Shown one piece after another: positions 1 through 9,062 of a stretch of 25,722 bases of DNA; the first letter of the stretch is position 1, and the number at the start of each line of letters is the position of its first letter. The DNA is from Blattamonas nauphoetae (taxonomy: Eukaryota; Preaxostyla; Oxymonadida), in assembly GCA_033064195.1 (NCBI GenBank), contig JARBJD010000654.1:1-25722 (forward strand), given 5' to 3'. Under the pieces are notes generated by a model. It was not told where the DNA came from and did not search any database. It was given only the letters and a program-made list of their open reading frames with translations. The position numbers and the translations under genes are program-made.

Positions 1-445
1 CCCTAAAAGGGGAATCACGGTCCCCTCTGTTGACGATTTCACTCAACAAGCAATAATGACACGGATATGTCCTTCCTTCATTTCATTCATTATGTTTTCT
101 TTGTGTTCTTTTCAAGATTTCGAAGAGAGCCGAAGGTTTGGAATGCACCTACCGAAGGGGCGGTGCTTTCAACAAACCAAGGCTTCTCTTATTGTCCCTA
201 GCCCACAAGCCGCGAGGAGAGCAGATGCTTTATCGAGTTCCTTTGGACTCTGTTCTGGCAACTGGCGCAGTTTTTTGTTCCTCGTTGAGGATTTTCTGCG
301 ATCAGACCATTGAGACATTTTTTGCTTCCTTCCCGTCGCTTTCGACAGTCTCCATCACCTTTGGTTTTTACCTAGGTGATTGGAATAAAGTAAGTATTTA
401 AACTTCCAATAGCGAACAGCTTGAAGATGGTGTGGACTGTTTGTT
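1..445. other. no gene recognised
   Basis: No frame here gives a domain I recognise, on either strand. The stretch lies just upstream of the SPRY remnant, so the missing N-terminal half of that domain could be hidden here in decayed form, but I cannot point to it. The first bases contain one telomere-like motif, which is not repeated. Confidence 0.4.
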
Positions 446-870
446 TTGTTTCCTTTCTCATCGTCTCAGACTCGGTCGGTCTCAACAGATACGGTATTCT
501 CCGGTTCAACACCCTTGTCACAATCGGAACAAGAATGCCACTCTGATCTAAAAGAAGGAGATTGCATTCGAATGGAACTTAATCTCTCCTCAACACCTCG
601 AACAGTACAATTCTTTCTGAATGGCGAGGCTGGAATGTGTTATGCGTCAGGAACCCTTCATCAGTTAGAGTTAAAGTCTGACTCTCTTCCCTCGTTATTC
701 TTTCTTCAGATAACTCTCAGTGGAGAGAGAACATCCATCCGAATTGACAGTATTTCTCACCTTTTCCGACCCACCCAATCTCAGAAGAGATGGAGGAATT
801 CAAATGTTTATCCAAAACAGACACATACAGTCCTTTCCAAAAAGTTGATCAGGTGTTTCAAAAAGATGAC
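446..870 (+). pseudogene. SPRY-domain remnant
   Basis: The frame from 446 encodes the C-terminal half of a SPRY/B30.2-type domain. Near residues 35-62 it reads KEGDCIRMELNLSSTPRTVQ and then FFLNGEAG, the usual 'GD.v.mevD...rtv.ff.NG' core. Near residues 93-110 it has a GERTSIRIDSISHL segment, matching the terminal strands. The expected tail text (SEEMEEFK-like, about 783-805) lies in another frame, so at least one frameshift is present. The N-terminal strands of the domain are not visible. SPRY domains are protein-interaction modules, and I recall them as an expanded family in oxymonads; that recollection was not checked. A short pyrimidine-rich stretch ending in CAG near 708 could mark an intron end, but no donor gives a frame-preserving intron. 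I read it as a decayed copy of a host gene. Confidence 0.55.
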
Positions 871-1027
871 TGATCGACTGGATACCCTCGCCCACAATAC
901 TGATTTTCCTCTCCTGACCACTTTCCACCCCTGACTCACCTCTCGTTTTAGAATACCTAGATGGACAGATAGTGACAAAAAAGATGGTCTGTCTTATTTT
1001 TCGCAAAACATGTGCACATTTTGTCGA

Positions 1028-1162
1028 GATTTTCTGACCACTTTTTCATTCCAGATTTTGCTCTCATTATTCATCTTTCTCCAGCAGAACAAAATTTTAA
1101 TTAACACACAATATTATTCGGTGCCCCGCATTTTCCCCACTGCCACAGTTGTATTCTCTGAC
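1028..1162 (+). repeat. left inverted arm of fold-back element
   Basis: Pairs with 1607-1742 on the other strand. The match stops abruptly after GTATTCTCTGAC on both sides. Confidence 0.85.
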
Positions 1163-1606
1163 ATAACATCTGAGATTGACGAAAGGGATGTTGTGACATC
1201 ACTACGGATTGAAACATCGACACAAAGCGAGATGAGAGAATTCGAGAAGAGGATAAATGCATAGAAGATGTGATCGAGTCTACAGAGATATTGGCAGTGT
1301 TCTGATGGTGTGAACAGCTCCGATCTTGAAGTTGTGAACAACTGATCAATTTGCAGGAACAAGTTGAGATAAATGCCTAAGATGATAAGAGTAAGATAGA
1401 ACACTCGTGAAAGTCAGATTACTATCCAGTGGAGAGAGACAATCAGATCGAGGGTTTCAAGATTGATTTTGAGCTGATAGTCCCTTCTACTACCAGATAG
1501 TTTTTCGTACCAGGATCGATAGACTGAGATTGAGATTATGAATGACGTGAAAATCCATAAACTCGCATACATCAAATTGTCGACCCTGAATGATTGTGAT
1601 CGACAG

Positions 1607-1742
1607 GTCAGAGAATACAACTGTGGCAGTGGGGAAAATGCGGGCACCGAATAATATTATGTGTTAATTAAGAATTTTGTTCTGCTGGAGAGAAAGATGA
1701 ATAATGAGAGCAAAATCTGAATGAAAAAGTGGTCAGAAAATC
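1607..1742 (-). repeat. right inverted arm of fold-back element
   Basis: Reverse complement of 1028-1162 with a few indels. The outer boundary is sharp: the flanks beyond GATTTTCTGACC differ. Confidence 0.85.
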
Positions 1743-2186
1743 AGGGTTAATATTTTTTGACATCATAGAAAAGTTCGAGCCTACATCGAAACCAACCGTC
1801 GCCATTCTTTTCAACTTTTCCTGTCTCTCCAACTACTCTTGTCACACCCTCAAATAGCTGCTAATAAGTGTTTTTTTCAAAATCTTCCCGCCAGAAATCT
1901 AATCAGACTGAGAAAAACAATTGACGGGATGATCTTATGACGGTTGGATGATGTTCTCTCAACTATCGTCCTCACGACACTCTGTTTTGTTGTTTGTGAG
2001 AAAGTTTTGATGCTGAGAGGAAACGAGAAGGAAATAATCAAGATTGAATTAAGATTGTTAGTGATTAAGAGATATGAAAGTGACTTCAAGAATGAGGAAT
2101 GAAAAATGACTTTGGAGTGTTGTGAAGGAGATTTGTGGTTAGATAAGGGACAAAGGTGATGGATGGAGGACAAGGGAAGAAAAGGA
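1743..2186. other. no gene recognised; A-rich lead-in to the minisatellite
   Basis: Frames continue into this stretch only as extensions of the stop-free repeat array. The encoded text is not domain-like, and no RNA gene is visible. Confidence 0.4.
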
Positions 2187-5100
2187 AGTGCTTGGTGGCG
2201 ATGGGGGCGAAGACGAGTGTTTGGTGGCGATGGAGAGCGAAGTGGAGTGTTTGGTGGCGATGGAGAAGAGTGTTTGGTGGCGATGGAGGCGAAGTGGGTG
2301 TTTGGTGGCGATGGGGAGCGAAGTGGAGTGTTTGGTGGCGATGGGGGCGAAGAGGTGTTTGGTGGCGATGGAGGCGAAGTGGAGGTGTTGGTGGCGACGG
2401 AGAGCAAAGTGGAGTGTTTGGTGGCGATGGAGGCGAAGTGGAGTGTTTGGTGGCGATGGAGAGCCGAAGTGGAGTGTTTGGTGGCGATGGAGGCGAAGAG
2501 TGTTTGGTGGCGATGGGGAGCGAAGTGGAGTGTTTGGTGGCGATGGGGGCGAAGAGGTGTTTGGTGGCGATGGGGGCGAAGTGGGTGTTTGGTGGCGATG
2601 GGGGCGAAGTGGGTGTTTGGTGGCGATGGAGAAGTGGGTGTTTGGTGGCGATGGAGGCGAAGTGGGTGTTTGGTGGCGATGGAGGCGAAGTGGGTGTTTG
2701 GTGGCGATGGGGGCAGAGGTGTTTGGTGGCGATGGGGAGGCGAAGAGGGGTGTTTGGTGGCGATGGGGAGCGAAGTGGGTGTTTGGTGGCGATGGGGGCG
2801 AAGAGGTGTTTGGTGGCGATGGAGAGCGAAGAGGTGTTTGGTGGCGATGGAGGCGAAGCGGGTGTTTGGTGGCGATGGAGGCGAAGTGGGTGTTTGGTGG
2901 CGATGGGGGCGAAGAGGTGTTTGGTGGCGATGGGGCGAGAGGTGTTTGGTGGCGATGGGGGCGAAGTGGGTGTTTGGTGGCGATGGAGGCGAAGTGGGTG
3001 TTTGGTGGCGATGGGGCGAAGTGGGTGTTTGGTGGCGATGGAAGCGAAGGGTGTTTGGTGGCGATGGGGCAGAAGTGGGTGTTTGGTGGCGATGGGGCGA
3101 AGTGGGTGTTTGGTGGCGATGGGGGCGAAGTGGGTGTTTGGTGGCGATGGGGGCGAAGTGGGTGTTTGGTGGCGATGGGGCGAAGTGGGTGTTTGGTGGC
3201 GATGGGGGCGAAGTGGGTGTTTGGTGGCGATGGGGGCGAAGTGGGTGTTTGGTGGCGATGGGGGCGAAGTGGGTGTTTGGTGGCGATGGGGCGAAGTGGG
3301 TGTTTGGTGGCGATGGGGCAGAAGTGGGTGTTTGGTGGCGATGGGGCGAAGTGGGTGTTTGGTGGCGATGGGGCGAAGTGGGTGTTTGGTGGCGATGGAG
3401 GCGAAGTGGGTGTTTGGTGGCGATGGGGCGAAGTGGGTGTTTGGTGGCGATGGGGGCGAAGTGGGTGTTTGGTGGCGATGGGGGCAAGTGGGTGTTTGGT
3501 GGCGATGGGGCGAAGTGGGTGTTTGGTGGCGATGGGGGCGAAGTGGGTGTTTGGTGGCGATGGGGCGAAGTGGGGTGTTTGGTGGCGATGGGGCGAAGTG
3601 GGTGTTTGGTGGCGATGGGGGCGAAGTGGGTGTTTGGTGGCGATGGGGGCGAAGTGGAGTGTTTGGTGGCGATGGGGCAGAAGTGGGTGTTTGGTGGCGA
3701 TGGAGGCGAAGTGGGTGTTTGGTGGCGATGGAGAGCGAAGGCGAGTGTTTGGTGGCGATGGGGGCGAAGTGGGTGTTTGGTGGCGATGGAGAGCGAAGTG
3801 GAGTGTTTGGTGGCGATGGGAGGCGAAGTGGGTGTTTGGTGGCGATGGAGGCGAAAGTGTTTGGTGGCGATGGAGAGCGAAGTGGAGTGTTTGGTGGCGA
3901 TGGGGGCGAAGTGGGTGTTTGGTGGCGATGGAGCGAAGTGGGTGTTTGGTGGCGATGGAGGCGAAGTGGAGTGTTTGGTGGCGATGGAGCGAAGTGGGTG
4001 TTTGGTGGCGATGGAGAGCGAAGTGGAGTGTTTGGTGGCGATGGGGCAGAAGTGGGTGTTTGGTGGCGATGGGGCGAAGTGGGTGTTTGGTGGCGATGGG
4101 GGCAGAAGTGGGTGTTTGGTGGCGATGGAGCGAAGTGAGGTGTTTGGTGGCGATGGAGAGCGAAGTGGGTGTTTGGTGGCGATGGAAGCAGAAGTGGAGT
4201 GTTTGGTGGCGATGGGGCAGAAGTGGAGTGTTTGGTGGCGATGGGGGCGAAGTGGGTGTTTGGTGGCGATGGGGCAGAAGAAGTGGTGGAGTGTTTGGTG
4301 GCGATGGGGAGCGAAGTGGAGTGTTTGGTGGCGATGGAGACAAGTGGAGTGTTTGGTGGCGATGGGAGCGAAGTGGAGTGTTTGGTGGCGATGGAAGCGA
4401 AGTGGAGTGTTTGGTGGCGATGGGGGCGAAGTGGGTGTTTGGTGGCGATGGAGCGAAGTGGAGTGTTTGGTGGCGATGAGACAGTGGGTGTTTGGTGGCG
4501 ATGGAAGCGAAGTGGAGTGTTTGGTGGCGATGGAGGCGAAGAGGTGTTTGGTGGCGATGGAGGCGAAGTGGGTGTTTGGTGGCGATGGGGCGAAGTGGAG
4601 TGTTGGTGGCGATGGAAGAGTGGAGTGTTTGGTGGCGATGGGGAGCGAAGTGGAGTGTTTGGTGGCGATGGGAGCGAAGTGGAGTGTTTGGTGGCGATGG
4701 GGAGCGAAGTGGAGTGTTTGGTGGCGATGGGGGCAGAAGTGGGTGTTTGGTGGCGATGGGGGCAAGTGGGTGTTTGGTGGCGATGGGGGCGAAGTGGGTG
4801 TTTGGTGGCGATGGGCAAGTGGAGTGTTTGGTGGCGATGGAGAGCGAAGTGGAGTGTTTGGTGGCGATGGAGCGAAGTGGAGTGTTTGGTGGCGATGGGA
4901 GCGAAGTGGAGTGTTTGGTGGCGATGGAGCGAAGTGGAGTGTTTGGTGGCGATGGAGGCGAAGTGGGTGTTTGGTGGCGATGGAGAGCGAAGTGGAGTGT
5001 TTGGTGGCGATGGGAGAGCGAAGTGGAGTGTTTGGTGGCGATGGGGAGCGAAGTGGAGTGTTTGGTGGCGATGGAGGAGCGAAGTGGAGTGTTTGGTGGC

Positions 5101-6443
5101 GATGGGGGCGAAGTGGAGTGTTTGGTGGCGATGGAGGCAAAGTGGAGTGTTTGGTGGCGATGGAGAGCGAAGTGGAGTGTTTGGTGGCGATGGGGAGCGA
5201 AGTGGAGTGTTTGGTGGCGATGGGGCAGAGTGGGTGTTTGGTGGCGATGGGGGCGAAGTGGGTGTTTGGTGGCGATGGAGGCAAAGTGGGTGTTTGGTGG
5301 CGATGGGGGCGAAGTGGAGTGTTTGGTGGCGATGGGAGCGAAGTGGAGTGTTTGGTGGCGATGGGGAGCGAAGTGGAGTGTTTGGTGGCGATGGGAGCGA
5401 AGTGGAGTGTTTGGTGGCGATGGGGAGCGAAGTGGAGTGTTTGGTGGCGATGGGGGCAAGTGGAGTGTTGGTGGCGATGGGGAGCGAAGTGGAGTGTTTG
5501 GTGGCGATGGAGGCGAAGTGGGTGTTTGGTGGCGATGGGGGCGAAGTGGTGTTTGGTGGCGATGGGGAGCGAAGTGGAGTGTTTGGTGGCGATGGAGCGA
5601 AGTGGAGTGTTTGGTGGCGATGGGGGCGAAGTGTTTGGTGGCGATGGGGAGCGAAGTGGAGTGTTTGGTGGCGATGGGAGCGAAGTGGAGTGTTTGGTGG
5701 CGATGGAGGCGAAGTGGAGTGTTTGGTGGCGATGGAGAGCCGAAGTGGAGTGTTTGGTGGCGATGGGGAGCGAAGTGGAGTGTTTGGTGGCGATGGGGGC
5801 GAAGTGGAGTGTTTGGTGGCGATGGGGGCGAAGTGGAGTGTTTGGTGGCGATGGAGGCAAAGTGGAGTGTTTGGTGGCGATGGGGAGCGAAGTGGAGTGT
5901 TTGGTGGCGATGGGGAGCGAAGTGGAGTGTTTGGTGGCGATGGGGAGCGAAGTGGAGTGTTTGGTGGCGATGGGAGCGAAGTGGAGTGTTTGGTGGCGAT
6001 GGGGAGCGAAGTGGAGTGTTTGGTGGCGATGGGGGAGCGAAGTGGAGTGTTTGGTGGCGATGGGGAGCGAAGTGGAGTGTTTGGTGGCGATGGGGAGCGA
6101 AGTGGAGTGTTTGGTGGCGATGGAGGCGAAGTGGTGTTTGGTGGCGATGGAGGTGGGTGTTTGGTGGCGATGGGGAGCGAAGTGGAGTGTTTGGTGGCGA
6201 TGGGGAGCGAAGTGGAGTGTTTGGTGGCGATGGGGAGCGAAGTGGAGTGTTTGGTGGCGATGGGGGAGGCGAAGCGAGAGTGTTTGGTGGCGATGGGGGC
6301 GAAGTGGAGTGTTTGGTGGCGATGGGGAGCGAAGTGGAGTGTTTGGAGGCGATGGAGAGCGAAGTGGAGTGTTTGGTGGCGATGGGGAGCGAAGACGAGT
6401 GTTTGGTGGCGATGGGGAGCGAAGAGGAGTGTTTGGTGGCGAT
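2187..6443 (+). repeat. giant G-rich minisatellite, 27-30 bp unit
   Basis: The unit is GTGTTTGGTGGCGATGG followed by a short variable purine stretch (GGGCGAAGTGG, GGAGCGAAGTGGA, GGCAGAAGTGG and similar). Units are 27, 28, 29 or 30 bp, about 145 copies in tandem, all in one orientation. The 5' half is rich in 27-28 bp units ending GAAGTGGG; the 3' half is dominated by 30-bp units ending GAAGTGGA. The consensus contains no stop codon on either strand, so giant frames of hundreds to over a thousand codons appear in all six readings (FGGDG..., WWRW..., CLVAM..., HRHQT..., IATKH..., SPPNT...). Unit lengths that are not multiples of three scramble each frame, which argues against a real repeat protein. 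Strong G/C strand asymmetry with GG and GGGGG runs makes G-quadruplex formation possible. Confidence 0.95.
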
Positions 6444-6740
6444 GGAAGAATGTCCTCTATCGCAAAGGAATTCTAGTAGAAAAAGAATTAACTAAGAAAG
6501 ATTGAGTCATATCGTTTTTCCTTCCGCTTCTGAAGTGTACTTGGTGCTATGGCCCAAAATCTCGAGGAGAAATTGAGTGAAGGATCGACAACCTACAAAA
6601 TGAGAAGACAAGAAAGAGAGTGATTGTTGATACAAGAGAAGAAATGTGAAATATACAATAGGAATTGTCTAATGAAGAAATCAAGAATGAAAAATAAGTG
6701 TTTCAGTGTTGTCCTCACTCATTCCAAGTCCTGCTGTGAA
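6444..6740. other. no gene recognised
   Basis: AT-rich spacer between the minisatellite and the hairpins beside the transposase-like gene. I see no domain and no RNA gene. Confidence 0.4.
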
Positions 6741-6776
6741 CCTAGTACCGGACACAAGGCCATTGATGGTACTAGG
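6741..6776. repeat. perfect 9-bp hairpin
   Basis: CCTAGTACC (6741-6749) pairs with GGTACTAGG (6768-6776) across an 18-base loop. It lies just beyond the 3' end of the transposase-like gene on the minus strand. It could be part of a transposon end, a transcript-end structure or chance; no matching copy was found at the other side of the gene. Confidence 0.6.
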
Positions 6777-6798
6777 CTAGCCCTGTTCGGCCAAAAGG

Positions 6799-6817
6799 CC
6801 TGGCAGGATAAGCCAGG
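6799..6817. repeat. short hairpin CCTGGC/GCCAGG
   Basis: A 6-bp stem (6799-6804 with 6812-6817) around a 7-base loop, preceded by a second small palindrome GGCC-AAAA-GGCC (6789-6800). Together with the preceding hairpin it forms a compact structured patch of under 80 bp. Confidence 0.5.
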
Positions 6818-6843
6818 TATGGAAAGAGCGAGGTGGTATTGGT

Positions 6844-8608
6844 TTAATAGTTATCAAAGGGTGAGGTGAAAAATGAATCAGAATGAAAAAGAATTGGAGA
6901 GCTTGGAGGAGAAAGAAGAATAGGAGAATGAGGAGAAGAAAAAAGGATAGGAGAAGGAGGAGCAATAGGTTGAAAAAGGGAAGTTTGAGAATTTGGAGAA
7001 TGAGGAGAAGAATGAAGAATAGGAGAATGATAAGATGAATCAATAATTTGAGAATTAGGAGAAGTATCAAAAATAACAGAAGTAGGAGAAGATGAAACAG
7101 AAGTCGGAATGCAAGAGTAACGAAAAGAAGTAATAGACTGAAGTCCCGAACTCAACTCATTCTCGTCCCGCCTCTCCACTTCTTCCTTCTCATACACCTT
7201 CCGCTCCCTCTTATCCACTCCCCGCTTCTCATGAAAACGTAAGAGAAAAGAAAAAGAAGATGAGTTAACACAAACTGGGGCACCGGTCAAGGAGGTTTCG
7301 GAACGTAAAAAACCAAGATATTCTTTGAGACCGGTGATAATAACCCTAAAGTAAGAATGACTGTCTGGGAAGACAGTATGCCTAAAAGTCAGAGAAAAGG
7401 TCACTATGGAAAAAGAGACATACTCGGGGAAGTAATGAAAGGTATTACTTTCATTCCTGGGAAACTTTTCGAAATGCGAAGTGAAAAACGCACGAAGTTC
7501 ATCCGAAGAGCGGATGGGGTGTTTGAGGTGATGTGAAACACAATTCGTTAAAACTCCGAATTCGGAGTCGCAGCAGTTTTTACCATGCTGCTCAGCAAAG
7601 AAACAATATGAAACTTTCTTCCCTAAAAACAGGGGGTTTTCAGAAGAAAGGAAGTAACCGAGAACATACTGGTTCCTAAAATGAGGACCAGTATCAGAGA
7701 AAACAGTGATGTGAGTTTTGGAACTATATGAATCAAGAGCAAATAAATCGGTTAAACATTCCTGAACAAAACGGTGGTCGTGTGAAAGAACAGGGGAAAT
7801 AAAGTTGTGATATGATTTGGTGATAACAGAATTCTGTGAGGTGAAACAAGTGATACATAAATGAGAAACTTGTGTCTGTGAATAAAAATCGTGTCCGATT
7901 TGGTCGTTTGCAAGAGGCAAACGCCAATTTTCTTTAAAATCCATCACGATTACTAAAGAGTTATCGTCGATGTGTGAGGTGCAGTAATTGTAATAATTTC
8001 TTTGTTTTTCTGCTATTTCTTTGTGTTTTTTTATTGTTTCTAATTCTTTTTTTTCTTTTTCTGTTAATTTGTTGTTTGTTTCTTGTTTTTTTTGTAGATG
8101 TTTGCCTCGCTCACAAATTGAGCAAAGGTCTGTTCTTTTTGTTGCTTTTTTTAGAAAATTTGTTTTTTTACAAAATGAAGAATAGGACATTTTGGTTTTG
8201 CCATCTTGAACCAATTTCTGATGAAGGTCCTTCTTTGTTGAGGAGAGGAGCCTTGGTTCTAGTTTTGGTTTGATATTTGTTGAGGTATTTGGAGATATGG
8301 TTTGGTGTTGCGAGTTCGAATGATTCAGAAGGAAGTCCTCGTCGTCTTTGTCGAGCGAGTCAAGGACCGAAGGTTCTGTTTGAGAGATAATAAAACAATG
8401 AGAATAAAGAGGGCAAACTGTTTTTCTTCTTTTTTTTACTGAGTTTCGACTGTGATTCACAGCTTGGGGATGTATTGTCCATGATGGCTTTCATCAGGAC
8501 TTCATCTTCCTCTATGTTAATTTTCTGTTGGTGAGTATGGAAAAGAAAAGGACAATTAAACCTGTTTCGAGGCCGGTCTCCGACGAGTTGGTGCTCTCGG
8601 TCTTCCAT
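6844..8608 (-). CDS. putative DDE/RNase H-fold transposase
   Basis: The main frame (8460 down to 6844, about 538 codons) has a basic N-terminus, a CSIC pair near residues 113-116, a lysine/glutamate-rich helix with an 'H..ia.kqR.yY' pattern (146-157), and three acidic blocks: VIVMDFKENW (D174), VFSDTGPHFRNQY (D256) and FFAEQHGKNCCDSEFG (D298/E300). This order fits a metal-binding D-D-D/E transposase core; the HGK...D..F block recalls uncharacterised transposase-like proteins of protists. I cannot name the superfamily. The C-terminal 100 residues are a Ser/Pro-rich tail with repeated SPIL and SSPHSP. The main frame has no ATG before codon 91; an ATG at 8608 opens an 82-codon frame (MEDREHQ...) that overlaps it and would need a -1/+1 shift at an eight-A run near 8430 or an unseen intron. 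The stop is TAA. No flanking terminal repeats were found. Product likely nuclear, DNA-binding. Confidence 0.55.
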
Positions 8609-8613
8609 TTATT

Positions 8614-8659
8614 GTGTCGAAGCGGGAGTGTGCGTAGTAGAAGCCTCCCTCTTCGACAC
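8614..8659. repeat. 15-bp near-perfect hairpin
   Basis: GTGTCGAAGCGGGAG (8614-8628) pairs with CTCCCTCTTCGACAC (8645-8659) with one mismatch and a 16-base loop. It lies just upstream of the ATG at 8608 on the minus strand, so it would fall in the 5' leader or coding start of the transposase-like gene. Confidence 0.6.
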
Positions 8660-8733
8660 GGAAGCCGAAGGTTTGTGTTTCGTGGAGACTACATACCTGC
8701 GAAACACACTGCATCAACCTAACCTTGTCATCA

Positions 8734-8985
8734 TTATTCCTCATTTCGTTGTACAAATGAGATAGTGATGACAATAATGAAGTGAATTTTGCTAAAGTGA
8801 AAAAGAATGAGAGAAAAGAGATACAAACTGTTATAATGAGCTTGTACAATCTGCCTAATTGGTATCAGTTCCCGACGACTATCCAGAGCTCGGATGAGAG
8901 GAGCTGCTGGATAGTCACTATGCTGTTTCAAGAGAAGGTCATAAATCGCCTTCCCGTGGGATGTCGCAAGCTCCATCCGACACAA
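8734..8985 (-). CDS. exon-like frame, unrecognised
   Basis: The first 48 codons (MELATSHGKAIYDLLL, then HSDYPAAPLIRALDSRREL and IPIRQIVQAHY) read like a helical protein segment. The rest is hydrophobic AT-rich text that looks intronic: a GTATCT donor-like motif about 30 bases before a TTTAG sits near 8830-8795. The beginning overlaps the inverted-repeat copy at 8959-9062, so the start may have been carried by that repeat. It could be an exon of an unrelated minus-strand gene, or an upstream exon of the transposase-like gene. I do not recognise a family. Confidence 0.25.
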   Translation of the reverse strand: MCRMELATSHGKAIYDLLLKQHSDYPAAPLIRALDSRRELIPIRQIVQAHYNSLYLFSLILFHFSKIHFIIVITISFVQRNEE

Positions 8986-9062
8986 AACCAGGGCTCATCA
9001 ACGGATTGAGTGAGACCCTGGGTCCGGTAAAGACGGTCCATGGGTTGGCCGATCAAACAAAC
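8980..9062 (-). repeat. inverted repeat copy A (left bracket)
   Basis: This 83-bp stretch is an inverted copy of 13875-13955, with a single mismatch near the outer end and one or two small indels. An outer extension (about 8959-9013) is also found inverted at 13526-13578. It marks the left edge of a 4.97-kb bracketed region. Confidence 0.8.

Larger units (their letters stand above)
1028..1742. mobile_element. fold-back / MITE-like element with 135-bp inverted arms
   Basis: The left arm (1028-1162) and the right arm (1607-1742) are inverted copies that match almost base for base with only a few single-base indels. Both arms begin with GATTTTCTGACCAC when read inward. The roughly 445-bp interior has no open frame of note. 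No clear target-site duplication is visible at the ends, so the superfamily cannot be named. The near identity of the arms suggests recent activity or gene conversion. A non-autonomous DNA transposon of the fold-back type is the best reading; a local inverted duplication is the alternative. Confidence 0.75.

Noticed and set aside
1-30. Telomere-like CCCTAAAA at the window start
   Set aside because: A single motif without tandem copies.
2187-6443. CRISPR-like array
   Set aside because: The units are contiguous with no unique spacers, and the window is eukaryotic.
2156-6505. Frames of up to 1,437 codons in the minisatellite read as giant repeat proteins
   Set aside because: All six readings are open because the unit lacks stops, and unit lengths that are not multiples of three destroy any constant protein repeat.
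6741-6860. A tRNA or other structured RNA gene in the hairpin cluster
   Set aside because: No cloverleaf, no T-loop consensus, and the stems do not fit a known RNA family.
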